From Atopostipes suicloacalis DSM 15692 (GTDB taxonomy: Bacteria; Bacillota; Bacilli; Lactobacillales; Carnobacteriaceae_A): DNA of 64,000 nucleotides. The notes beneath the pieces are model-generated. The model made no database searches, had not been told where the DNA came from, and saw only the letters and a list, made by a program, of their open reading frames with translations. The stretch covers positions 46,156 to 110,155 of the forward strand of contig NZ_FQUF01000004.1 in the NCBI RefSeq assembly GCF_900129085.1, given 5' to 3'. Position 1 is the stretch's first letter. Every line of letters starts with the position of its first letter. Shown here piece by piece: positions 55,040-63,779 of this stretch. Both the position numbers and the translations under genes were made by a program.

Positions 55040-57475
55040 GTGGAAGAAATGCCATTTGATTTAACTGAAAATGAAGAATTATATATCACTGGTGAAGTAT
55101 TAGCTATTTATTTCTCTAATCCATCAAATTATTATAAAGTTATCTTAGTTGAAGTTGAAGAAACAAATTCAAATTATTTAGAAAATAATATTGTGATTAC
55201 GGGGAATTTTGGTCGTATTCAAGAAGGTTCTGCTTATGAATTTGGGGGAACATTTACAAATCATCCCAAATATGGAGTTCAATTTAAAGCGGAAAGATAT
55301 GCGACTAGTCAGCCATCCACTGCTGAAGCTGTCGTCAACTATTTATCGAGTGATTCATTTAAAGGTATTGGAACGAAGACTGCTGAGAAAATTGTGGATG
55401 CCCTAGGAACAGATTGTATTGATGCGATTGTTGAAGATACCAATGCGCTTGATCAAGTACCAGGTCTTAGTCAAAAACAAAAAAATACTCTGGAAGATGT
55501 ATTAACTACAGAGTATGGTATGCAAAAAGTTATTTTAACTTTAAACAAATTAGGGGTAGACAATGCTTTAGCTTTTCGTATTTATGGAAAATACGAAGAA
55601 ACTACTTTGGAAGTCATTCAAGAAAATCCTTATCAGTTGATTCAAGAAGTGAATGGAATCGGTTTTAATCGAGCAGATACTATTGCAGATCATCTCGATG
55701 TACAGCCAGATGCGGATGAGAGAATTCAGGCAGGTATTTTATATGCTCTTTATACGATTTCAAATGATTCGGGTGACACTTATGTCATGAAACAATATTT
55801 AAGTAATCGAGCGACTCAAATACTAGAACGTAGTCGTCCCTTTATCATTGATGAGGAATTCATTGAGCGCAATTTAGAAAAATTAATTGAGGAGAGTATG
55901 ATATATGAAGATGAAGGCCGTTATTTTTTATCTTCTTTGTATCATGCAGAGTGGGGTATTGTAAGTTCTTTAGAACGAATAAATGATGCGGATTTTGAAA
56001 AAGTTTCAGAAGAACAATTCGAAGAAAATATTTCGGATCTAGAATATGAACTAGGTATTGACTATGGACAATCTCAAAAAGAAGCCATCAAGCAAGCTTT
56101 AGAATCTCCCGTTTTTATTTTAACGGGAGGACCAGGAACAGGAAAGACTACGGTACTTGAAGGAATTGTGCATTTATATGCAGAAATGAACGACTTGTCT
56201 TTGGATCCGCATGCTTATAAAGACACCGGCTTTCCTATTTTACTGGCAGCTCCAACGGGAAGAGCAGCGAAGCGAATGAAAGAGTCCACGGGCTTACCGT
56301 CCTCAACGATACATCGTCTATTAGGCCTTACAGCGGATGATGAAGATCTTTTAATGGATTTAGGACATTTTTTAGAAGGGGAGTTATTGATTATTGATGA
56401 AATGTCAATGGTTGATACTTTCTTAGCAAATCAACTTTTCCGGTCTATTCCACATGGGATGAAAGTGATTTTAGTTGGAGATCAAGATCAACTGCCATCG
56501 GTCGGTCCGGGTCAAGTTTTTCGTGATTTAATTGATTCAGGCCAGATTCCCCAAAAAGAATTAGTTGAGATTTACCGACAAGGAGACGACTCAAGCATTA
56601 TCCCACTTTCTCATGAGATTAAACACAATCGTCTACCGAAAGATTTAATGAAAAAACGCGTTGACCGTAATTTTTTTCCGGCTAATTCAAGGAATGCTGT
56701 AGCTGTTATCGAAAAAATTGTTGAAAAAGCCATTGAAAAAGGTTTTACCGCAAATGATATCCAAATTTTAGCACCTATTTATAGGGGACCAGCGGGGATA
56801 AATGTCTTAAATGAACGGTTGCAAGAAATATTTAACCCTAATGATGGTACCCGTAAGGAAGTTAAATATATAGATACCGTGTATCGTATTGGCGATAAAG
56901 TTTTACAATTGCAAAATGATTCTGAAAATAATGTTTTTAATGGAGACATTGGTGAAATTGTAGGTATTACTAATGCAAAAAAATCTGAATTAAAAACAGA
57001 CGAGCTAATTGTCGATTTTGAAGGAAATGAAGTTACTTATCTTCGTTCGAATTGGAATAAAATTACATTAGCTTATTGTTGTTCGATTCATAAAGCTCAG
57101 GGTAGCGAGTATGATATTGTTATTTTACCGATGCTACAGAGTTATGGTCGTATGTTGAAAAAAGATATTCTTTATACAGCTATTACACGTGCTAGTAAAT
57201 CTCTATCACTCATTGGAGAACCAGAAGCTTTTGTGCGTAGTATTCAGTCCACTCAGAATTTAAGGAATACTGCCTTAAAAGAACGACTGCAATCAGATAA
57301 GTATAAATTCGAGTCTTTAGCAAAGAAGACTACGGAAGAAAAAGCAATGAAAAATGATGATGAATCTGTAGCAAAAACTGAAATGGAAGAACTAAAAACT
57401 TATACTCTGACACCCGAGATGATCAAAAACTTTGCAGTAGATCCAATGGTTGGTATGGAAAATATAAAGCCTTAA
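55040..57475 (+). CDS. recD2: RecD2, SF1B DNA helicase
   Basis: A 5'-3' helicase of the RecD2/YrrC type, not part of a RecBCD complex, involved in replication-fork and mismatch-linked repair. The 811 residues have an N-terminal OB-like extension, helix-hairpin-helix repeats (FKGIGTKTAEKIVDAL, about 107-122, and VPGLSQKQKN), Walker A LTGGPGTGKTTVLEG (about 357-371), motif II IIDEMSMVD, motif III VGDQDQLPSVGPGQV, and motifs V-VI near AYCCSIHKAQGSEYD and YTAITRASKSL. The GTG at 55040 has AGGAG at the right distance. A strong terminator follows. Confidence 0.95.
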   Translation: MEEMPFDLTENEELYITGEVLAIYFSNPSNYYKVILVEVEETNSNYLENNIVITGNFGRIQEGSAYEFGGTFTNHPKYGVQFKAERYATSQPSTAEAVVNYLSSDSFKGIGTKTAEKIVDALGTDCIDAIVEDTNALDQVPGLSQKQKNTLEDVLTTEYGMQKVILTLNKLGVDNALAFRIYGKYEETTLEVIQENPYQLIQEVNGIGFNRADTIADHLDVQPDADERIQAGILYALYTISNDSGDTYVMKQYLSNRATQILERSRPFIIDEEFIERNLEKLIEESMIYEDEGRYFLSSLYHAEWGIVSSLERINDADFEKVSEEQFEENISDLEYELGIDYGQSQKEAIKQALESPVFILTGGPGTGKTTVLEGIVHLYAEMNDLSLDPHAYKDTGFPILLAAPTGRAAKRMKESTGLPSSTIHRLLGLTADDEDLLMDLGHFLEGELLIIDEMSMVDTFLANQLFRSIPHGMKVILVGDQDQLPSVGPGQVFRDLIDSGQIPQKELVEIYRQGDDSSIIPLSHEIKHNRLPKDLMKKRVDRNFFPANSRNAVAVIEKIVEKAIEKGFTANDIQILAPIYRGPAGINVLNERLQEIFNPNDGTRKEVKYIDTVYRIGDKVLQLQNDSENNVFNGDIGEIVGITNAKKSELKTDELIVDFEGNEVTYLRSNWNKITLAYCCSIHKAQGSEYDIVILPMLQSYGRMLKKDILYTAITRASKSLSLIGEPEAFVRSIQSTQNLRNTALKERLQSDKYKFESLAKKTTEEKAMKNDDESVAKTEMEELKTYTLTPEMIKNFAVDPMVGMENIKP

Positions 57476-57490
57476 AGTTTTAAATAATTG

Positions 57491-57536
57491 AGAACCTAGT
57501 TTTCATCTACAATGATGAAAGTTAGGTTCTTTTTTA
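57491..57536 (+). terminator. Intrinsic terminator after recD2
   Basis: AGAACCTA and TAGGTTCT with an inner TTTCATC/GATGAAA stem, then T6. Confidence 0.93.
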
Positions 57537-57580
57537 ATGTAGAAAAGTATAAAACTTTAATTTTTATGGAATAGATTTTG

Positions 57581-57740
57581 TACCCTAAGGAGTGAGCGAA
57601 AAAATAGACCGACTTCATAGGGTAACAGGCCTATCCTAAGGAGTGAGCGAAAAAAATGGATCGACTTCATAGGGTAACGGGCCTACCCTAAGAAGTGAGT
57701 GGAAAAAATAGACTGACTTCATAGGGTAACGACTCTATCC
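57581..57740 (+). repeat. Intergenic hairpin repeat, locus 3 (three tandem units)
   Basis: Three head-to-tail units of 51-52 bases start at 57582, 57633 and 57685. Each has a 5' arm (ACCCTAAGGAGT or a variant), a conserved GAGCGAAAAAA-type loop start, and a 3' arm ACTTCATAGGGT. Linkers AACAGGCCTA and AACGGGCCTA separate them. In addition TAGGGTA of one unit can pair with TACCCTA or TATCCTA of the next, giving an alternative fold. It lies between the recD2 terminator and the copper operon. The following 57741-57834 shows no gene. Confidence 0.85.
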
Positions 57741-57834
57741 TATTCGTATTTAACAGATAAGGGATTTGTTATATATAACTATGACACTACTTAAAGCAGT
57801 AAAAAGGGGAAAATGAATTTATCGATGTTTTTGT

Positions 57835-57888
57835 GTTTACAAACGTAAACTAAAGGAGTATACTCTTTAATAGATTACAAATGTAAAC
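57835..57888 (+). promoter_or_regulatory. CopY-type operators and promoter of the copper operon
   Basis: Two cop boxes: GTTTACAAACGTAAAC (57835-57850) and GATTACAAATGTAAAC (57873-57888); the second contains the classical TACA-NN-TGTA core. The promoter is TTTACA (57836-57841), 17 bases, TATACT (57859-57864), so the -35 lies within the first box and repressor binding would block it. Confidence 0.85.
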
Positions 57889-57904
57889 GAAAAGAGGGAA
57901 AGAA

Positions 57905-58172
57905 TTGGGTAAATATACGTTAGAAATTTACACACGTCCCACTTGTGGAGATTGTCAAGATCTGAAACGTTATTTAAAAGAGCATGAACTTCCTTTTACA
58001 GGAAATGATGTAGAAAAAGAACCTGATAAAGAACAAGAACTTATCAATAAAACAGGAAATCGAATTGTCCCGACTTTAGTCTTTAGAAAAAAAGATTATT
58101 CAAAAAGAAAAAGTCTTTACTGGTTTTGAAGTGAATCGTGAAGAAGTTGAAGACCTGTTTGAAAAATTATAA
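57905..58172 (+). pseudogene. Thioredoxin/glutaredoxin-fold gene broken by a frameshift in an A run
   Basis: It starts at TTG behind GAGGG and reads MGKYTLEIYTRPTCGDCQDL, a small thioredoxin-fold protein with a CGDC active site (residues 14-17) and the cis-proline stretch NRIVPTLVF. At the A7 run 58087-58093 the frame slips: as given, it ends at 58129. Removing one A continues into KVFTGFEVNREEVEDLFEKL with a stop at 58170-58172, an 88-residue product of normal length. Under CopY-type operators, it probably handles thiols or copper-damaged disulfides. A true mutation and a base-calling error cannot be told apart here. Confidence 0.8.
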
Positions 58173-58201
58173 ATAACAATTTTAAAAAATAAATCTTTTT
58201 C

Positions 58202-58261
58202 TTGACTTATTACGTTTACGAGTGTAGACTATAATTAAAAATTAAGTTTACGAACGTAAAC
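58202..58261 (+). promoter_or_regulatory. Second CopY operator pair and copY promoter
   Basis: Boxes GTTTACGAGTGTAGAC (58214-58229) and GTTTACGAACGTAAAC (58246-58261; seven-bp arms, perfect). TTGACT at 58202-58207 with TAGACT 17 bases on gives a promoter whose spacer and -10 overlap the first box. Confidence 0.82.
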
Positions 58262-58283
58262 GTAATTATTAGGAGGTTAATGC

Positions 58284-58730
58284 ATGGAAACTGTTGCACC
58301 TATTCAAATTAGTGAAGCTGAACGAGAAATTATGCGTGTAGTTTGGGCGAACTTATCCGTTACCAGTAGAGAAATTATTGATATTTTAGAAGATAAAATG
58401 GATTGGAAAGAATCAACGATCAAAACGTTAATCGGACGTTTAGTCGATAAAAATATCTTGAATACAAAAAAAGAAGGTCGAAAGTTTATCTACTCAGCAA
58501 ACGTGAGTGAAGAAACGACCATTCAAGGATATGCAGATGATATTTTATCAAATGTATGTAATACCCATCATGGTTCAGTCATTGGCCAATTTATCGAAGA
58601 TGCCAAATTAAGCACGAGTGATATTGAAGAATTGATAAAATTACTTGAAGAAAAATCATTGGCAGCTCCGGAAGCCGTTTCTTGTGAATGTGTGCCGGGA
58701 CAATGTGAATGTCATTTAGTAAATGAATAA
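58284..58730 (+). CDS. copY: CopY, copper-responsive repressor
   Basis: A BlaI/MecI/CopY-type winged-helix repressor, 148 residues. The DNA-binding domain fills about residues 8-75 (EREIMRVVWANLSVTSREI, then STIKTLIGRLVDKNIL). The C-terminus carries CECVPGQCEC, the CxC-x4-CxC site that holds zinc in the DNA-bound form and exchanges it for copper(I) in enterococcal CopY. AGGAGG precedes the ATG. It lies directly after its own operator pair and leads copA-copZ, so the system is self-regulated. Confidence 0.96.
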   Translation: METVAPIQISEAEREIMRVVWANLSVTSREIIDILEDKMDWKESTIKTLIGRLVDKNILNTKKEGRKFIYSANVSEETTIQGYADDILSNVCNTHHGSVIGQFIEDAKLSTSDIEELIKLLEEKSLAAPEAVSCECVPGQCECHLVNE

Positions 58731-58765
58731 GTATTTGATTATTTTAATTTAAAAGGAGAAAAAAT

Positions 58766-61279
58766 ATGGTTGATAAAACATTTAGTATAGAAGGAATGAC
58801 CTGTGCTTCTTGTGCTCAAACGGTTGAAAAAGCCACAGGAAAATTACCAGGCATGAAGAAATCGGTGGTAAATTTAGCAACAGAAAAGTTGAGTGTTGAA
58901 TATGATGAATCGGTGTTAAACGAAGAAGATGTTCAACAAGCAGTAGCGGATGCAGGTTATACTGCTGTTTCTAATTTAGTTAAGAAGACATTTAATGTCG
59001 AAGGAATGACCTGTGCTTCTTGTGCTCAAACCATCGAAAAAGCGACTCGAAAATTACCGGGTATGCAAGAAGCTACGGTTAACTTAGCGACGGAAAAATT
59101 AACGGTTAATTATGATCCTACAGCTTTAAATTTATCGGATATTACAAAAGCTGTATCAGACGCAGGCTATGAAGCGCATGAAGAAATAGATTCTAGTGAA
59201 CAAGTCGATTTAGATCAAGAGAAAAAAGACAAACATATGAAGAACCTGTGGACACGTTTTTTAAGTTCTATGATTTTTACAGTTCCCTTATTTTATATAT
59301 CTATGGGAACAATGGTTGGCTTACCCGTCCCGGCTTTTATGGACCCAAATTTAAATCCATTGGCCTTTGCGATTACCCAAATTATATTGACCTTGCCTGT
59401 AATGATCATTAATATGGAATATTTTAGAGTAGGGTTTAAAACACTTTTCCGTGGTCATCCAAATATGGATTCATTAGTCGCTTTAGGGACCAGTGCTGCT
59501 TTTCTTTATAGCTTATACGCAACATTTGTGATTTCATCGGGAGATCCCAATTTCGCACATATGCTCTATTATGAATCTGCAGCGGTCATCTTAACGTTGA
59601 TTACATTAGGAAAATATTTCGAAGCTGTTTCAAAAGGTAAATCTTCCGAAGCAATTAAGAAATTAATGGGATTAGCACCAAAAACAGCAAGGGTTATGCG
59701 TAATGGTGTAGAAGAAGAAATTAACATTGACGAAGTTCAAGTAGGAGACACGATAGTCGTTCGTCCAGGAGAAAAGCTACCTGTTGATGGAAAAATTGTT
59801 TCTGGATCTACAGCTATTGATGAATCGATGTTAACTGGGGAAAGTATTCCTGTAGAAAAGAAACAAGGCGACGAAGTTATTGGGGCAAGTATTAATAAAA
59901 CAGGTAGCTTCCAATACGAAGCGACAAAAGTTGGTAAGGATACCGCTCTCTCACAAATTGTAAAATTAGTAGAAGAAGCGCAAGGGTCCAAAGCACCGAT
60001 TGCAAAATTAGCTGATAAAATTTCAGGAATTTTTGTACCGATTGTTATTGGATTATCAATTGTTTCCGGACTTGGTTGGTACTTTATTGGTGGAGAATCT
60101 CTTACGTTCGCTTTAACGATTGCTATTTCTGTTTTAGTGATTGCTTGTCCATGTGCTCTAGGTTTAGCTACACCGATGGCTATCATGGTAGGAACCGGTA
60201 GAGGTGCTGAAAATGGCGTCTTAATTAAGAGTGCGGATGCTTTAGAAAGCACAGGAAAAGTAGATACTATTGTATTCGATAAAACAGGAACCATTACCGA
60301 AGGAGAACCAGTTGTTACAGATATTGTGACAGCAAATGGTATTAACGCTCAAGAATTATTGAAATTTGCAGCTTCTGCTGAATTGGGTTCAGAACATCCA
60401 CTGGGAGAAGCGATTGTTCGAGATGCGAAAGAAAAAGAATTAGAATTATTCGAAGCTGGAGACTTTAATGCAATTCCAGGACATGGAATTGAAGTAACCA
60501 TTGAAAGACGCCATCTATATCTAGGAAACAAAAAATTAATGGATGAAAATAATATTTCATTAAAGGAATTAGCTTCAACTTCTGATCGATTAGCAGAACA
60601 AGGTAAAACACCAATGTATATTTCTATGGATAATAAATTAGCAGGAATTGTTGCAGTAGCCGATACTGTAAAAGAAAATAGTGTTCTAGCCATTAAACGT
60701 CTGCACCAAATGGGAATCGAAGTTGCGATGATTACTGGAGATAACAAACATACTGCAGATGCTATTGCTAAACAAGTTGGTATTGATCGTATTTTAAGTG
60801 AAGTTTTACCAGAAGATAAAGCTGACGAAGTTATCAAATTGCAAGAAGAAGGCAAAAAAGTTGCAATGGTTGGAGACGGAATTAACGATGCGCCTGCTTT
60901 AGCTCAATCTGATGTTGGAATCGCAATTGGTTCAGGTACAGATGTCGCCATGGAATCCGCAGATATTGTCTTAATGCGTAGTGATTTGATGGATGTACCA
61001 ACAGCGGTTGAATTATCCAAATCAACCATTAAAAATATTAAAGAAAATCTATTCTGGGCCTTTGGTTACAACACTTTAGGTATCCCAATTGCTATGGGTA
61101 TCCTTCATTTATTTGGTGGACCACTATTAAATCCAATGTTTGCAGCAGCAGCTATGAGTTTAAGTTCAGTATCTGTTGTCTTAAATGCATCAAGACTTAA
61201 AAGATTTAAACCTTCTGCCGTTAAAGAAGGTATTAAACCAGAACCTACAAAAGAAGAATTAAAAACAGCATCAAATTAA
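58766..61279 (+). CDS. copA: CopA, copper(I)-translocating P1B-type ATPase
   Basis: Exports or moves copper(I) across the membrane. The 837 residues have two N-terminal heavy-metal domains with GMTCASC (about 9-15 and 79-85), eight predicted spans, TGES in the actuator domain, the intramembrane metal motif CPC ([11 protein letters not shown]), phosphorylation site DKTGTIT, the SEHPLGEAI motif with its HP pair, and the hinge [11 protein letters not shown]. The C-terminal MxxSS-type membrane motif ([13 protein letters not shown]) marks the copper(I) group. Begins 35 bases after copY behind AAAGGAG. Confidence 0.97.
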   Translation: MVDKTFSIEGMTCASCAQTVEKATGKLPGMKKSVVNLATEKLSVEYDESVLNEEDVQQAVADAGYTAVSNLVKKTFNVEGMTCASCAQTIEKATRKLPGMQEATVNLATEKLTVNYDPTALNLSDITKAVSDAGYEAHEEIDSSEQVDLDQEKKDKHMKNLWTRFLSSMIFTVPLFYISMGTMVGLPVPAFMDPNLNPLAFAITQIILTLPVMIINMEYFRVGFKTLFRGHPNMDSLVALGTSAAFLYSLYATFVISSGDPNFAHMLYYESAAVILTLITLGKYFEAVSKGKSSEAIKKLMGLAPKTARVMRNGVEEEINIDEVQVGDTIVVRPGEKLPVDGKIVSGSTAIDESMLTGESIPVEKKQGDEVIGASINKTGSFQYEATKVGKDTALSQIVKLVEEAQGSKAPIAKLADKISGIFVPIVIGLSIVSGLGWYFIGGESLTFALTIAISVLVIACPCALGLATPMAIMVGTGRGAENGVLIKSADALESTGKVDTIVFDKTGTITEGEPVVTDIVTANGINAQELLKFAASAELGSEHPLGEAIVRDAKEKELELFEAGDFNAIPGHGIEVTIERRHLYLGNKKLMDENNISLKELASTSDRLAEQGKTPMYISMDNKLAGIVAVADTVKENSVLAIKRLHQMGIEVAMITGDNKHTADAIAKQVGIDRILSEVLPEDKADEVIKLQEEGKKVAMVGDGINDAPALAQSDVGIAIGSGTDVAMESADIVLMRSDLMDVPTAVELSKSTIKNIKENLFWAFGYNTLGIPIAMGILHLFGGPLLNPMFAAAAMSLSSVSVVLNASRLKRFKPSAVKEGIKPEPTKEELKTASN

Positions 61280-61300
61280 ATTAAAAAGGGAGTAATTATA

Positions 61301-61501
61301 ATGAAACAAGAAGTTACAGTACAAGGTATGACTTGTCAAGGTTGTGCCAATACAGTGAAAACAAAATTTGAAAAAATTAAAGGTGTAAATTCAGTAGAAG
61401 TTGACTTAGAAAATAAATTAGCAACACTTAATACTGAATTAGAAATTCCTAAAGACTCTTTACAAACTGCGTTAGAAGATACAAATTACGAAGTCGTTTA
61501 A
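61301..61501 (+). CDS. copZ: CopZ, copper chaperone
   Basis: A 66-residue heavy-metal-associated domain protein that carries copper(I) to CopA and CopY. The metal site is GMTCQGCANTV (about 9-19), and the ferredoxin-like fold is complete to LEDTNYEVV. It lies 21 bases after copA behind AAAGGGAG, the last gene of the operon, and is followed by a terminator. Confidence 0.96.
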   Translation: MKQEVTVQGMTCQGCANTVKTKFEKIKGVNSVEVDLENKLATLNTELEIPKDSLQTALEDTNYEVV

Positions 61502-61514
61502 TCAAATAAAGTAA

Positions 61515-61558
61515 GGGCCAATTCCTTTGCAAAATACTTTGCAGGGAGTTGGCTTTTT
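61515..61558 (+). terminator. Intrinsic terminator of the copper operon
   Basis: GCCAATTCC and GGAGTTGGC with an inner TTTGCAAA-like stem, then T5. Confidence 0.88.
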
Positions 61559-61584
61559 GATTGCTAAAAAGTGAAAATTAAAGC

Positions 61585-61621
61585 AAAAAACCAAGAAGCG
61601 TATAAAACTTCTTGGTTTTTT
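61585..61621. terminator. Terminator of the lipid kinase gene (bidirectional)
   Basis: AAAAAACCAAGAAG pairs perfectly with CTTCTTGGTTTTTT; on the minus strand it ends the lipid kinase transcript. Confidence 0.92.
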
Positions 61622-61632
61622 ATTGACCAAAA

Positions 61633-62538
61633 TTAAATCCAAAATTTTCTTTTCTTAGTTGTGATCGTATAAGCAAATCCATCCTGTTCAAAAGACTCGC
61701 CATCTTTTTGTGCAAATTGTTTGGTCTCAGCATATAAAGCTGTTTCTTTGGTTTTGAAATAATGTAGATTAGGATGAGCAAGATGACTTTTATTGATTAA
61801 TAATTTCCTCAAAATAGTGAACAAATTGTGAGTAGAAATATCATCTGCAATTAATATTTCAAAGAAATTATCTGTACCATCTGCATGAGGAATAATTTTT
61901 ATCCCTCCACCAAAATATGGATTATTAGCAATAAGAGCGAATTGAACATTGGCAAATGAAAAAATTCCTTGATCTGTTTTGATGGTAACAGGAAACTTTT
62001 CTTGTTTTATAAACGCAGAAAGCACATTCGATATATAACTTGCGGCTCCTAGAAATTTCTTTCGAGGACTTTCATTCATTTTATGTATGATCGTTCCATC
62101 AATACCAATTCCAATACTATTCACAGCATAATGAATAAGATTTCCTTGAGTAACTTTTATAATAGAAACTTCTTTGGGCTCTTTCAGATTAAAAATATGT
62201 GCAATAGCTTTTTCGGTGTTGATAGGCATATTATGAGAGCGGGCAAAATCATTTCCAGAACCGGAAGGAATATATCCTATGTAATTATTTAAATGGTACC
62301 TCTCAAATAAAGAAACAAGATGATTTAAACTCCCATCTCCACCAATAACGATGACTAGATCTCTTTTTGTTAAGCTAATCTTTAACTCTTTAACTACATT
62401 TTCTAGTTTATCTGTTGTTTCGGTGACATAAATTTTATAATTTTGCGTATGTTTAGGCAACTCAATTAAAAGCTTTTTAAAAGTAGACTCACTTTTTCTT
62501 GATTGCTTGTTTACAATTAAATGTAAGAATCGATCCAA
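61633..62538 (-). CDS. Diacylglycerol kinase-type lipid kinase (YegS/DgkB family)
   Basis: A 301-residue cytoplasmic lipid kinase of the DAGK catalytic-domain family. The nucleotide motif GGDGSLNHLVSLF (about 66-78) and substrate loop YIPSGSGNDFARSHNMP (about 94-110) are clear, and the C-terminal beta sandwich includes NNPYFGGGIKIIPHADGTD. It may recycle diacylglycerol released from lipoteichoic acid synthesis (DgkB role) or act on another lipid; the sequence alone does not decide. The start is TTG with GAGGAGG nine bases before it. Transcribed opposite to the copper operon. Confidence 0.88.
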   Translation of the reverse strand: MDRFLHLIVNKQSRKSESTFKKLLIELPKHTQNYKIYVTETTDKLENVVKELKISLTKRDLVIVIGGDGSLNHLVSLFERYHLNNYIGYIPSGSGNDFARSHNMPINTEKAIAHIFNLKEPKEVSIIKVTQGNLIHYAVNSIGIGIDGTIIHKMNESPRKKFLGAASYISNVLSAFIKQEKFPVTIKTDQGIFSFANVQFALIANNPYFGGGIKIIPHADGTDNFFEILIADDISTHNLFTILRKLLINKSHLAHPNLHYFKTKETALYAETKQFAQKDGESFEQDGFAYTITTKKRKFWI

Positions 62539-62603
62539 AATTAAACCTCCTCACTAGCATGAATTTATTATAGACTATTTTCACATGATTTAAAATAACC
62601 GAA

Positions 62604-62632
62604 TTGTTATATAAGGTTTGATTGGTTATAAT
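62604..62632 (+). promoter_or_regulatory. Promoter of the yitT-like gene
   Basis: TTGTTA, exactly 17 bases, TATAAT. Confidence 0.8.
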
Positions 62633-62666
62633 AGGAGAAGTATTTCAAACAGAAAGAGGTTCTGGG

Positions 62667-63545
62667 ATGAACGAAATCATAAAAGACTATAGATTAGATT
62701 GGAAAGATATTTTATATATTATTGTTGGTAGCTTTTTGATATCCTTTTCTTTTCAAGTGTTTTTATTACCTAATGATATTATTTCAGGGGGCGTTTCTAG
62801 TCTTTCGATTATTTTACATGAAATTACAAATATTTCCCCTGCATTAATTCAATATGCATTCAATATTCCTTTACTATTTTTGAGTTATTTTCTCGTAGGG
62901 AAGGAAGTCGCCTTTAAATCTATTTTGGGGAGTTTATTATTTCCTTTCTTTACAAGCCTCGTAAGTTCTTTAGATCCATGGACACATGATCAATTCCTGG
63001 GAGCTATTTTTGGTGGTGTTCTAACAGGTATTGGCTTAGGTATTGTTTATAAAGCTAGAAGTTCCACGGGTGGGACAAGTACAGTGGCTCAGATTATTGA
63101 AAAGTATACAAATCTATCGATGGGATCTGCAACTTTAATTGCGGATGGAACGATTATTTTAATGGGTTTTCTAACCTTTGATTTAGAAGCTATATTATAT
63201 GGGATTATATGTTTAGCTGTTATATCGCGCGCGATTGATACTGTTCTTGTTGGAAATATCAATTCAAAAACTGTTCTTATTATTTCAGATCAAGCGGAAC
63301 TTATTCGTCAAGAAATATTAGAAAAATTTGATCGAGGTGTTACGTTATTAGATGTCCGAGGTGGCTATAAAAAAGACCCTAAACAAATGCTGATGGTCGT
63401 TATCTCAGAACGTGAAATTACTGCTCTCCAAGAAATGATTATTCAAAATGACGAAGATGCCTTTGTTGTCTTTATGGCCGCAAGTGATGTATTAGGCCGA
63501 GGATTTTCATTGGATAAATATTTTCCGACGAATCAACAACAATAA
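62667..63545 (+). CDS. YitT family membrane protein (DUF161 and DUF2179)
   Basis: A 292-residue protein with five or so N-terminal membrane spans (from YIIVGSFLISFSFQVFLLP to the span near ILYGIICLAVISRAI), including the glycine-rich repeats SGGVSSLSIIL and SSTGGTSTVAQII, and a cytoplasmic DUF2179 domain at about 210-290 (LDVRGGYKKDPKQMLMVVIS). The biochemical role of the family is unknown. The open frame extends to 62622, overlapping the -10; the ATG at 62667 behind AAAGAGG is preferred. It has its own promoter and a strong terminator. Confidence 0.9.
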   Translation: MNEIIKDYRLDWKDILYIIVGSFLISFSFQVFLLPNDIISGGVSSLSIILHEITNISPALIQYAFNIPLLFLSYFLVGKEVAFKSILGSLLFPFFTSLVSSLDPWTHDQFLGAIFGGVLTGIGLGIVYKARSSTGGTSTVAQIIEKYTNLSMGSATLIADGTIILMGFLTFDLEAILYGIICLAVISRAIDTVLVGNINSKTVLIISDQAELIRQEILEKFDRGVTLLDVRGGYKKDPKQMLMVVISEREITALQEMIIQNDEDAFVVFMAASDVLGRGFSLDKYFPTNQQQ

Positions 63546-63609
63546 CTATTAAAAACCACATAAATAGTTTGTTGGAATAATGAAATCAATAAAATAGCGA
63601 ATAAAAAAT

Positions 63610-63651
63610 TGTTCAATCACTCTAAAGTAACGGAGTGATTGAACATTTTTT
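63610..63651 (+). terminator. Intrinsic terminator after the yitT-like gene
   Basis: TGTTCAATCACTC (63610-63622) and GAGTGATTGAACA (63633-63645) are exact complements, followed by T6. Confidence 0.95.
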
Positions 63652-63721
63652 GTATGAATTAAAGTAGAAAATATAAATGGGTGTATTGTAAACTGAAGTG
63701 CACCAGTTAGAAACAAAAAAA

Positions 63722-63779
63722 GACATGAAGATTTGTTATACTTTAGTCACTACACAAAAGTAAGGAGAATCTTCATGTC
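63722..63779 (+). promoter_or_regulatory. Hairpin covering the IS30 transposase start codon, with internal promoter
   Basis: GACATGAAGATT (63722-63733) is the exact complement of AATCTTCATGTC (63768-63779), which includes the ATG at 63775. Inside the loop an extended -10 TG-T-TATACT (63734-63742) should start transcripts near 63749, so only transcripts entering from outside carry both arms. Confidence 0.72.

Noticed and set aside
57581..57740. CRISPR array as explanation of the 51-52-base tandem repeats
   Set aside because: Whole units including the linkers are similar, there are no unique spacers, and no cas genes are present.
59737..60294. 185-codon minus-strand ORF inside copA
   Set aside because: Shadow of copA; codon pattern reflects the opposite strand.
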